Below, piece by piece: positions 1 to 11,304 of a stretch of DNA of 64,000 nt. The DNA is from Membranipora membranacea (taxonomy: Eukaryota > Bryozoa > Gymnolaemata > Cheilostomatida > Membraniporidae). The position numbers and the translations under genes are program-made. The stretch's first letter is position 1. Each line of letters starts with the position of its first letter. The notes under the pieces are model-generated. The model was not told the origin of the DNA, ran no database searches, and worked only from the letters and a program-made list of their open reading frames with translations. The DNA is taken from contig OU612067.1 of NCBI GenBank assembly GCA_914767715.1, positions 14,699,001-14,763,000 on the forward strand, written 5' to 3'.

Positions 1-1806
1 CCTCCGAAATTGCTTTACAAAAATAGTCCTATGTATCCATTATTATTATTATTATCTATAATTAATAATAACATACATACACACATTCATATCAATCAAA
101 CAAGAGTGATTACTCTACTCCTACTCTACTGGTTGCTGAACTGAAGGATTGACTGGACTCACTCATCAAGGCCCTTAGGCTTAGTTAGTGACTAGCTAGT
201 TGAAGTCAAATGTACTATGAACAAGAATTATGATGTCTACTGCTGGCGTTTGCTTATTAATCATTCAAAATAATCCTTTGCTTTGTCTTCTTTCCAAGCT
301 TGTCCTGTCAATTAAACATTTCTTTCTCACAAAATTCTATTTCGACATATGACCTTGACATAGACATCATCTCAATCTAATCGAATACTGATAGTTTTGT
401 ATACCCGTCTCATATTATGAAAATGTAGCATCTCAGTCTCTTCACCAAAGAACTTCATAGGGTTGTGCTTACTTTTCTTAATCCAACTGTCGGACTGACA
501 ACTCCTGAGCCTATGGAAATGTTGTTGATGAAGCAGGGAGTTTTGGACAATCTCCCTGATGGTAGGAACTGGGAACTTTCTAGTTAGAATGTGTATAACT
601 TGCCAATAATTTGGAAAAAGGGTGAGAGGCGGTACGCGATACAACTAGCTATTATCAGAATTGTACACAGCATTTAGCAGGTACCTGTCATCGTTAAGAG
701 AACACAACCAGTGTAGACTGGTTAGAAAAAAAAACCATGACACATACGCATATCAGATTTTGTTCAAAGTTTATTAAAGTCAGCAACGAATGTGAACAAA
801 TACTTGGAGGTTAGGCTGTAAAATATTTGGAAAAAAACAGGACTTTTCCTCCAAATCTACACTATAACTGTCAACTTGAAACTGGCACCAAACGTCAACA
901 AACAATTTGAAAACATTTACTCACATGAGAAAAAGTTAGCTCCTACTTACAACACAATTTTTGCATTGCATTACTCTAAATTATATTATATTGTGAACAC
1001 TGATATATATATATTCGTATCAGTGCGATTGTAAACGTCAATTATTATTCTCAGGTTCGTCATGGGTTGTCATAATATGCACCTTGTGTAAATCTAAGAC
1101 AACACTTGCAAGAAGCTGTCCCAATCTGACAATATATCAGTCAGGCTTTCAAACTCTTGTCATGAATGGCTCAGACAAAAAAAGTTTTTGGTTATAAAAG
1201 TGAAAGTCCCTAAACTGCGTAACAAAAGTAAGTGGTCTATTTCGTTAAAAAATTTGCAATTCAAGAACATCGCACTTGCAAAGAATAGATAATTGTTAGG
1301 AGCCATTTATATATTCAACATGGCCGAGAGCGGGAAGATTTTTAAATAGTAAGCTATTTACAATATTATGATCTTTGACTCTTTGGTACATCATCCATGT
1401 ACAATACCAGTTACATGTATATACATAAAAAAGTTATGACTAACTACACTATAACTGATTGAGTGCATAAGTCCTTTCTGTTTCTGGTTGTTCATCAATT
1501 GTCCGACATGATATGTCTGTAGGTAATAATTTCTTCATTTCGCTGTCGTGAAGTTTTAACCTGCTGTTACGAGACATTTTTGGAGGAGGTAGTATTTTTA
1601 TATTAGGCTGTAACATAGAGAAAAGCAATCCTCAGTGATATTTACAGGTGACGGTGAGCTGTTGGGAGGACAGCTCAGAATAATAAACTTATCGCACGAT
1701 ACAAATCAGGAAGGGTGGGATATACCACCCTCCCACGGTGTTCAATAATTAAGACAAACAGGACATAGCAAAATCCTACAGAAAAAATGTTTTCTTTTAT
1801 CTTTAT
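1..1806. other. No gene seen; AT-rich flank downstream of CACHD1-like gene
   Basis: I see no convincing coding exon on either strand. The stretch is AT-rich, with short TA runs near 1,005-1,015. It lies 3' of the minus-strand CACHD1-like gene and could include its 3' UTR. Confidence 0.5.
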
Positions 1807-1809
1807 TTA
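1802..1809 (-). terminator. Poly(A) signal overlapping the CACHD1-like stop codon
   Basis: On the minus strand the stop TAA (1807-1809) runs straight into AATAAA (1802-1807, read in reverse complement). If used, the 3' UTR would be only about 15-30 nt. No transcript evidence is available, and an unused AATAAA by chance is possible in AT-rich DNA. Confidence 0.35.
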
Positions 1810-4800
1810 GCTCACCAGTTTACTTGAAGTTGCACTGCTGCCATTTTTACTGCTTGTTGCTGAAGTGGACTGCGCTGAGACGAGAGAATCTCGACAGGAC
1901 GCTGCTGATTGAGAAGAGGTCTCCGCCTCTTCCTGTGCCGTCATTGTACTGTAGCCGTGGTCGCTGCTCTCAGTAGCTGTGACAACGGGACGCGGTGGCC
2001 TGTAGTTCTCGTTGACATGATACGGAGAAATGTGGGCCGCTGGGGGAACCTCCATCTCCACAAGATTCACATGAGCTGATAATATATAATAATATATGAA
2101 TGTAATATATATGTATTTGTTTATATTATAATATTTAAATTGAGATGTAGTGGCTCAGAATGACAGGGCCCAACACAGTCAGCTCAAACAGCTGTAAATG
2201 GGTTGTATCAGGAATAATAAGAGGGAGCTGAACAGACGGAGACAATGATTTGCAATTTCTTTTAATATCTACATGTAGTTATAATACATGATTTTTGGGT
2301 CAATTTAGAGAGAATTACCTGCAGATGTAGCGCTTCAACATGCGCTAACCAGGGGGTAACCCTGTTCACACGGCCACGGGTTTTGGTTTTTTTGGTTGTG
2401 TAGGCACCTACAAAACCATAATAACCAAAACCTGTGGGCGTGTGAACAGGGCTAACCAGGGTTCTTTCAATTAAAACAGCCTAAAAGACTATGCTGGCTC
2501 AGTTAGTGAGAGTGATCTCAATCACTCAATTTGTATAAATTCGGAGTAAACGATTTGGGAACGAATTACTCCAACTTTGAGCAACATGACAGTGACAATT
2601 CGTTTTTTAAAAGCATCGCTCCCTCTAATTGCAAGGCTCAACAGGATACCAATATAGTTTGTTTACCTGCGGCGACTCCAGAAGGCCCTGGTACAGCTGG
2701 AAGCTCGTGATACACGTACGCTCCGTCAGTCTCCTGATTATATCCACTACAATTACTGGAGTCATGAGCGTCAGAGTCGGAGAGAGGCTGCCGGTGTATG
2801 TTATGTCTGTAGCAGTAGACACTGAGTGCTATTATCAGTACTAAGCCTAGAATAGCTCCAGTAACTGGTCCTACTGGTGTGTTCTTCAGGAAAGGACTCC
2901 TACTCTGATGGGTACTCTCTGCCACTGCAACATAAACGTTAAGATGTGTGATAAGTTTTAGTTTCTAATACCGTTGAGACGATCAGCAGAGAAAAGGTGA
3001 GAACATAATTGTCATCATTATATGTGAGGGCATTGTGAGTTATGTGGTTATACTACAAATTACAAGTCTTCAATGCAGAGCGAGTTATCCCTTTAGGGTA
3101 ACGCCGGAGGAGGATCTTTAAACTGCATGTGGGGTGTGCAATCACATAGCGGACCTCCGGTATTTTTTAGTCCTGTTCCGCAAGGACCTCGCTAGGATGA
3201 ATGGCATCTACTTAATCAAGAATGACATTCATCACCAGGAATTGCAATCGGATCCCAAAAATCAAAACTCCACATACTTTACCTTCCGACCACTCCTGAC
3301 TGAATATTACAATACATTGTAAACTTTATGGGGATATTTATACTATAGTAAAGGGCCAGCAGAATATATTTAACGGGTAAAGAGTGAAGACTTACTATCA
3401 ACAATATTTCATAATGCATATTTTTTGTAATACATAATAATTGGCGACAATAATATTGCTGCTGATATGTAAAAGATTCTTGATCGACGCAGTAACTTAG
3501 ACTGCCAGAAACCTCCATGCTGGAGCAAACATTCTTTTCAAACACTTGACTCAGTGAATAATGATCATGCTGAAGTTGAGATATTGACTTCTATTACTCA
3601 CTTGATATCTGATCGTTATAAGGTGTTCGAGCACCGAGTATGCCTCCAAAGCATATCTGATGGATATCACAGAACCCCTCATCCAGGGAAGTCGTCCCAT
3701 CGCTGGCTGTCTCACACCACGAACATCCTACTACTCCCATACAAGTTCTACAGTCATATAGAAAACTCACAGTTAAAGGACAGCACTGTGATCTAAGTCA
3801 CTATTTCCAAGATTTTTGTTATTTATAATGTTATTCAATATTTATAATGTTATTCAATATTTTTTCACCATTATTTAGTGTACACATGTTTACTCATGTA
3901 CATGTATCAATGTATCAGATATTCAAGTATTGTATACCTTGCATTATCAACCTTGTGCATCTCCCATACTGTAAACATGATCGTATGAGTTTTGATAAGT
4001 AATAAAGTTGATACTTGACATAACATTGATACATAAAGACCGGTAATGAAATATATATATATATATATATATATCATTTGTAAGCTACTTCCTCAAAACA
4101 TGTTTCAGATGATCAACTACACAGCCTTCACTTGTAATGATAGGACATATTCCAGGATTTTCACAAACAGCGCTTAGTTGTGGTTCATTTATATAAACAG
4201 TTTTCTGAGCTCTATTTTATGCCTATATTCAGAGTTGGGGACAACTCCTAATAGAGGCTAAAATCAGAGCTCAGAAAACTGTCTATTATTATTGTGCAAC
4301 ATAATCATTTGAGCTGAGTAGTTATCGTCTATGATCTGCCCACAGCACACGCCTTTATCTGACATAGATAGGGATACCATCTATGATCACACTCACCGTT
4401 TACTTGTATATTTGTCACGTCTAGGCTCCACACACTGATGTACCCTCTGAGTGAGAGCCTTAGGTAGCTTAAACAGCACATTACTCTCAGTGAACAGATC
4501 ACAGCTGGGCTGAGAGACCTCACTGGAGTCGAGCTCCCCTGTACATATATCTGACACCAGGGGGCACTCTCATGGACACTCACACTCAGACTGCTCCATA
4601 CACTGACAGTTTAGACAGAGGCGATCAGTCTTTAAAAACGAAAACAAGAATTCAATATGAGAAACAGTATTAATATTCAGTATGAAACGAAAGGATAACT
4701 CGGGACTATTTTGTTTATCTTGCAAGTAAGGGAACATTAGAACGATGTGCTTTACTTTGGATCTACCTATTGAAATGAATAGATCCTGAACTTGCAGATC

Positions 4801-7800
4801 AATCAAAGATGGGAAATGCTGTCTAGCAACCATACATAAATAGCCATACACTTGTTCAGGGATAGATATGTTCCCCTCATCCATATAATATATATATCCG
4901 TGTTTCTACCATATATGTTTTCTATGATTACATAAATGTCTAACATAAAAATTTCCAAGTCATGAATACATATACATGACATTGCATAGAAATTTATTAT
5001 TTGTTGGTTTAAGATAATTCTAGACTTACAATACTACATCGGCAGAAGGCGGCCATTCTCATATCACATGTCTCGTTGATCATGACGATGAACGAGTTAG
5101 TACCGGGCACGAGTCTCATCTGATAACGGACACACTGCTCACCGACCTTCAGATTTGTGACATTGGTAGTCAGACTGGTATTAAACTGTAATAAACAATA
5201 TACATTCCGTCATCACACAGTAGGAGGTTCATATTATAAACAAGTATCTAACCAACTAGAGAGAGGTATGCAGCTGCACAAGTTCGTGATAAATGAATTG
5301 ATTAAATAAAAGGAATTCACCATTGCTTCACAAGTCAAGCCTAATGAAAGAAGTTGTCTGACCGCGGAAAGATAGAAGACAACTCTAACCTCCTTTTTAG
5401 ATGCTGTGTATACAGTGTATATAATAGCAGGGACTTTGGGACAAAAGAACAGCACTACAATGCAAATAGCTTAACTTCCAGTCACTCACATGATAGTATC
5501 TCTGCACAGTTCTGTCTGCGAAGCTGTTACACTGCTTCTTATTGACCAGAGTTTTGTGTCCCAGGATGTCATTGGCTACTAGAGGCTCCTGTAAGTAATA
5601 AAGATGTTACTAGTGTAGAAGATGGTGCGTAAATCTATTTATTTATTTAATTTATTTATTGAGGTTTTTTGAAAGTTTATAATTAAAGTAACTTTAAAAT
5701 AACTTGTTGACGTCACACACATAAATAACAAGAACATAGATAATCAAGAAGCACTATCATTCACTCCAACTAGGTCTTATGCCATTCTGAATGGCCTTCC
5801 AAACAAAAACAGAACGCGCAATTTATGTGATATATTGCAGGTTCACACAAATTTATATGAGCTGATTGAAGTTCAATGATCTTAACTAACCATATGAGTG
5901 AGATGTTGCTGCTCTAACGCCCTCTGGTTACTGGAGAGTTTGAGGTTAGGGTGTGTGATTATGTATCCTTTGTAATCGAGCATGAAACATCGGATATCCT
6001 TAACTGAGCAGGTAGGTATCAGATCGTATAGAAGTCTCTGAATGTAGTTATCAGGTAGATCTAGTCCTACAACAGCTGCTATAGGGTCTCTAGGAGTGTG
6101 GAGCGCAGCAGATCTAACACACAGAACAATAAATCAATTAATCTCACAACTTAGATATCATTCAAAATTCTGGAACTCAGGCTCAAATAGACAACTGTTT
6201 GACCAAGATAATCGCAACCATGATCAGAAACACTATTGTTCAACAGAACAGAGTATATGTATCAACGTGTGGGCTTGTTCAATTTGAAGGTGTTTTTATC
6301 CGATTACACAAGCAAATACATACTGCTCACATTCGAAGTCAGTATTGCCCAGAATCCTTCAGCATTTTCTTCATTTCACTGCTATGCTAGCAGCAGTGTT
6401 TTTTAGATACTCCAATATTGCAATTTATTTGTAGTTCAAATAACTAAATAAACTACTCAAAGGGGTGGTTGATTATTAACCATAGTATATCATGATATCA
6501 TTGATAATACAAACCTGCCCTCGTAGATGCTATGACTCAGTGTAACCATGTATCCTGATCCCGCAGAGTCTACATAAGGCCTGGTCAGCATGATTCTACC
6601 AGGTAATCTCATAGCCTGCTTGTACCAGTGACTCTGTGTCGGGTCATAGAGCTTACGAGTCAGAGTGGCAGGAAACATCCTAAATACACCACTAGGTGTC
6701 GCTATGTACCTGGGAAACAATAGGAGAGTACAAACTGATGAGAGCCGTTGCTTATTGATACTAAAATGGCTCATATCTTTGTAAAGTGTCATGCAAAATG
6801 TGGTTGAGCCCTTCTTTGTCCTTCAATTGAAAATTGGGTAGGTTGGAAAATCCATACTGTGTGGTTCACATGTAATAAAGTTAAGGCTGGCCACAGAAAC
6901 AATGCTTCTCTAAAATCCAAGCCTTTCTGGCCATCAGTAAATACTTTACAATAGGGGTAAGTGTATAAAAAAGCAGTAGCTACTATGGAAGAATCATGTA
7001 AACAAGGTTCAGACTAGCCTGTCTTGACAAAGCTTGTCAAGTTAGGCTAGGTTCAGACATGACCAGTGAGTAAACTAAACATACCTTCTGATAATAAACT
7101 CTGAGTAAGTAAAAGTTTTCCACTGTTTCAGCCACAGTTTGTGAACTTTAGATATGGCTATGGCATCATTCTTCACTCCCTCCTTCAGACCTGTAGAGTA
7201 GATGAACATTCCATAGAATAAAAACTCATGAGCAAGAAAAGAGCAAGTAAGGTTAGGCAGATTCAAAGCAACCCTCTACTGCATAATGGCTATGATAAAA
7301 TTATGGATGGATATTAATTTAATATCAGGCCCCTGATCGAAGGATAAAATAATTATTAAGGAATTTTTTGAGCAGTGCCTTTAAATAAAAAGCTGTCCTT
7401 TCAAATATCCTGTTGTATATTTGACAGTGAAGACCAAGATTGGCTATGGCATGTGATATACAGAAAAACAGGGAAAACACAATACTGAATTTTATTATTG
7501 ACCCCAAAACCTATGTAACTCCTGAATAATGCATTGTGGGATTTCATAAACAGTCCTGTTATACAAAATATAACTGACCAGGTTTGCTAATGTAGCTGGA
7601 GCCATCTGCGATATAAGCTAGGTAATTGGACACCATCTTTTTCGTCTCAGGCTGACTTATATGTTCGAACGGTTTGTCGAATGCCCGAGCTGAGAGAAAG
7701 AGCGCAGAGGTAGAGAATGAGGCTAACTGCTGGAAGTGCAGACATGTATCATCAGTGGGTAGCTGACCGAGGTCTAGCCTGTGATTAACCATACCATCCT

Positions 7801-9976
7801 CTTCAGAATCTCCTAAAAAACGAATATCACATAATTATTTCAGAGTCAGTCCCAAGCCTTGTTGTATCTAGGCAGGGAACATAATAGATATTTATGAAAG
7901 AGTGTTCACACAAAACTCTACAAAAAAGTTTATACATCACACTCGGCACCGAAATTGAAGCTTTTGTTCATTTCACTGTGTTTTTATATCATTTTATTTC
8001 ATCTGTTATTAATATTCATCATTTTATTACATGTTTTTATTTCATCTGTAGCTTTTATATCATTTTTGATGACGAGTTGATCGACATATCATAAACCAAT
8101 CTAGCCAAATCAGACAATGGTTAGTCAATGATTGAAGACAATGTTATGGCAACACGGCCTGAATAAGTGTCATACCCACTCACTCATGACTCACTTCTAT
8201 TACATACGGTCAATAAAATAAGATTACCACTTACCACTTATAGATGATATTTCATTGCGAGAATCTTTGCTCTTAGCCTGTCGCATGACGACAACATAGG
8301 GAGTTTCCTTAACTCTATACCACGAGTACATCATCATATATGTGGGGTATATAGCATAACTGGTGTTACTCACTACCAACTCGGCTGTACAATTGCTGTA
8401 TATATGATATGAGTAAACTGTTTGCAAAATATTCGACTTTAAGAGGAGGAATGTACCATGATGAGCAGGTATTAAAGAGAGTTTGAATACGCTGTTATAT
8501 TCTAATAGCGACTATGAAATGTACACCACTGACCATTACAAAAGTTTGATGGCTGCTGAAATGGCTGCTGAAAAGGCTCGCATAACAGTGCCGTTGGCCC
8601 TAAGAATGTTCAATGCGGCTCCAGGAATATTGTGTTCTGATTATTCAATTTTTGTAAGGCTTTGTTCACATGGAAAAAATAAACCCAATCATAGGTAATT
8701 CAAAATGTTCAGATTCAATAAAAGTGTTGTAAAGGGCAGCTATGAAGAAGTTGTCTACTACCGTTTATTGAGGAGACAACTCTCTAAATACTGAACAAAA
8801 TCTGTAAGATATCAAAAGTGTATACCTTGTTGATAATATCTGCTGAGCCACAGAAGGGAATCCTGGCAGATTCTCATAGTGTGTGAGGTTAATCAGTGTC
8901 AGAGTATCTCGAAGAGCCATTGTCCTCTCGACATCAGGATGCATAATCACATGGCCTGCAACGGACGACACAAAAAGTTTCGTAACTCACAACAGTAGTC
9001 AGTCTAAAACTTATCAAATGCACTCAAACATTTAAATAAAAACTGCAACTTTAGCCCTTTGAAAGATATATGTGTACGCTATCATGGCAAAACTCACATA
9101 AAAATTGAAAATGAACACAATGGCTTTAGCGCAAATTCCAAAGAAACTTATTTCTTTGTGGATTGAAAGTATTATGGCTCAGAATCAATTGTAAAAGTCA
9201 TGAATTTGTGTAGCTGGTTGGAACCTTGTATATCTGTAAGAAAGGCATAGAGTCCCTCACTTAGTGTGTGTTACTCTGGCGGTGAGATCCTCTAGTGATA
9301 AGTCGATACCAGTCACACCAATCACCTCATCATCCCCTGTTACACATGGTACGGACATACTGACCACTAGACCTGTGAAATAACCATAAATTTTCTAAAA
9401 TCTAGGCCTAGTGTTTGGCAAGTTGTCTACGCCAAGTTTCAGAGATATTTATTTGAGTAATCAATAACTCTTATGAGTGAATAAAAAGAATTGTCGATGA
9501 GTAAAACATTACAAAGTGATCATCAAAATAATTACACCTTGATAACTTTAATCCTGGATTTAATTAGAACAATTTCAACCCCTCAACAGGTAGTAATATT
9601 TGCGCACATACTGCAAAAAAAATGCCACCATTGTTAACATATATGCTGACAGCAGCCTCAGCTGATCCTCAGAGATTTGACCAGCGGTTGCAACTTCAGA
9701 GTGCAGACCGGTTTGCATGACGCCACATTACTAACATATCACCCAGCTGACCCTGAGAGGATTTAATAAAAACCCATTGAGGTTTCGCTGAGGCTGCAAC
9801 CCCTTACAACCCCTTACAGTGTGTTTAGACAATTATATAACAAGGTGACGGACAAACTGGAGGATAGTAGTAACTCACAGTGACAGGTGGGCCTGTGTAG
9901 TCAACACCATATTTAGTAAAGTTCTGTGAAGCTATGTCAGTCAGGAAAGTTTTCTCGTACATCACCGGTGTTCCTT
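1807..9976 (-). CDS. CACHD1: CACHD1-like VWA/Cache-domain membrane protein (C-terminal two thirds)
   Basis: Cell-surface protein of the calcium-channel alpha2/delta relatives. Coding exons, 5' to 3' on the minus strand: 9879-9976, 9261-9372, 8826-8955, 8235-about 8436, 7579-7812, 7085-7190, 6515-6709, 5891-6089, 5490-5588, 5030-5185, 4397-4629, possibly 3396-about 3555, 2667-2924 and 1807-2075. The order and spacing match human CACHD1: the end of the VWA domain (SQNFTKYGV), first Cache core (VIGVTGIDLSLEDL), HYENLPGF, HISQPETKKMV, YIATPSGVFRMFP, second Cache (CFMLDYKGYIITHP), EPLVANDIL, a Cys-rich stretch (DRLCLNC), one membrane helix (VTGAILGLVLIIALSVYCYRH), and a tail with SDHGYSTM. Most splice joins keep phase; the 8826/8436 join and the step between 9879 and 9372 do not, so a small exon is probably missing. 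The VWA metal site and signal peptide were not found. There is an in-frame TGA at 4570-4572. Confidence 0.92.
2354..2458. repeat. Long near-perfect hairpin repeat (about 50-bp arms)
   Basis: The left arm (about 2354-2404, GGGTAACCCTGTTCACACGG...) is nearly the reverse complement of the right arm (about 2408-2458). The loop is only a few bases. It lies in the last intron of the CACHD1-like gene. The size and structure suit a fold-back or MITE-type element. Confidence 0.8.
3105..3302 (-). mobile_element. Diverged tRNA-derived SINE copy
   Basis: This shares ordered blocks with the better-preserved element at 21,150-21,345: a CTCGCTAGGATGAATGGC-like block, then AATCAAGAATGAC, and the terminal GACCACTCCTGAC. 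The B-box of this copy is degraded. It is inserted in an intron of the CACHD1-like gene. Confidence 0.55.
4051..4074. repeat. (AT)n microsatellite
   Basis: An uninterrupted run of AT dinucleotides in an intron of the CACHD1-like gene. Confidence 0.9.
4197..4283. repeat. Inverted repeat, about 28-bp arms
   Basis: ACAGTTTTCTGAGCTCT at the left is mirrored by AGAGCTCAGAAAACTGT at the right, with further partial pairing inside and an AGTTGGGGACAACT core. It is an intronic MITE-like hairpin in the CACHD1-like gene. Confidence 0.8.
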
Positions 9977-11304
9977 CTGCAAGTAAAGTGATATGTATAT
10001 ATAAGGAACAGTGAATATATGGATCAAACTTGATCTCACTATGAACCAAAAACGTTATGCTAGTGTTAACACTACTCAACTGACACTAAGCATGGCTTTA
10101 CCTTATTTACTCCATAGCTTTCACGACAAAACTTATTCAAAATTCTCCGATTTGCAATTGAATGGTAAAATCACAGCATAAATATTTATATACAGCACTG
10201 CAACTGGCACATTGTACTGTTATGTTACCCTCAGTCAATAACATTTAAAAAAAACTATAAGTTTCAGAGACAGGGAGAAGGCCATTTTATTTTTCCTGCT
10301 GCTGGAAGTGCATTTTTTTGAACATCAGAGGAAGAAAAAAAGATTTGATTGGTCCATAATTGTATAACTTATAATTTTCTATAATGTCACATGACATTCA
10401 GTGCTGTGTATTTATTTTAAGGCTGTGGTTAAGCTCAACTTACCATCACTTCTATACAGATATTGAGATATATATGTGTACATTCTTCTATAGCATCAGG
10501 CAGCCAGGGGTATGTCTCGGTTCTATCCTTTATTAAAGATTGTTCTTCATCAACACCACTCATTTTAGCTGTAATAAAGTCAGAAATAAAGAGCAGAAAT
10601 TAAACAAAATAAGTAAACATATTACAAAAATGGAACATTTTCTATTTTACATACTCATGGAGAATGGACATATCATTTCTATTATCTATGAGTATATAAC
10701 ATAGATAACTTATTATTGGCTACACAACTCCTCACACTAGACCTATGAATGCACTCGATCATCTAAAGCTAACGTTGTTGCTCCAGACCTTCCATTGGAG
10801 AGTTGATCATGTAAAGAACATTAAATGTGATGTTCGACCATAATAAGCTCACAGCCCAACTTCCCCTTATTGTCATTAATTAGTGTATGACACGTAATTC
10901 CAATGTCATCCATCAAATTGGAAATCTGCAAGTAAAAGGTGAAAACCTCCGGCAGGGGGGTCAGATGGGGGCAAAAATCTGGGGTGCTTAGACTAGTAAA
11001 AACCATGAGCATAAGAATATTTTTATGAATATTGTTAACACGTAAACATGAACATTGCGCAGCCCAATATTGGTATAATTTTGAGGGAGAGATATATAAA
11101 ACAACTGTAAGATTTAATTATATTACATTGGAGATGTATTCTGTACTATTATTTACAACCATCAAAATATGAGAAGTGTTTACATTTATGACATATAGCC
11201 TACAAATTTGTAACAAAACACCATTTTTGTGTGAAAACCTAGTTACTCCTCGGTTTTTACCAAGAAGAAACTACTCTTCGCTTGAACTTTGGCCCGGGTT
11301 GCTG
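9977..11304. other. Gap between CACHD1-like and PIGU; two possible orphan exons
   Basis: Two minus-strand stretches have good splice edges. One is 10444-10568, with acceptor TTACAG, donor GTAAGT, and an open frame that includes an ATG and the residues TYPWLPDAIEEC. The other is 10824-10934, with acceptor TTACTTGCAG and a frame ending in a stop after GITCHTLINDNKGK. I recognise neither. They may be 5' exons of the CACHD1-like gene or relics. No VWA metal-site motif (DxSxS) was found here. Confidence 0.35.

Noticed and set aside
4329-4583. 84-codon minus-strand frame overlapping the CACHD1 Cys-rich exon
   Set aside because: It is a shadow frame; the other frame matches CACHD1 in detail on both sides of the TGA.
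10821-11012. Match of HTLINDNKGK to the CACHD1 Cache segment before the MHP motif
   Set aside because: It lies upstream of the VWA-end exon, so the order is wrong, and similarity is short.
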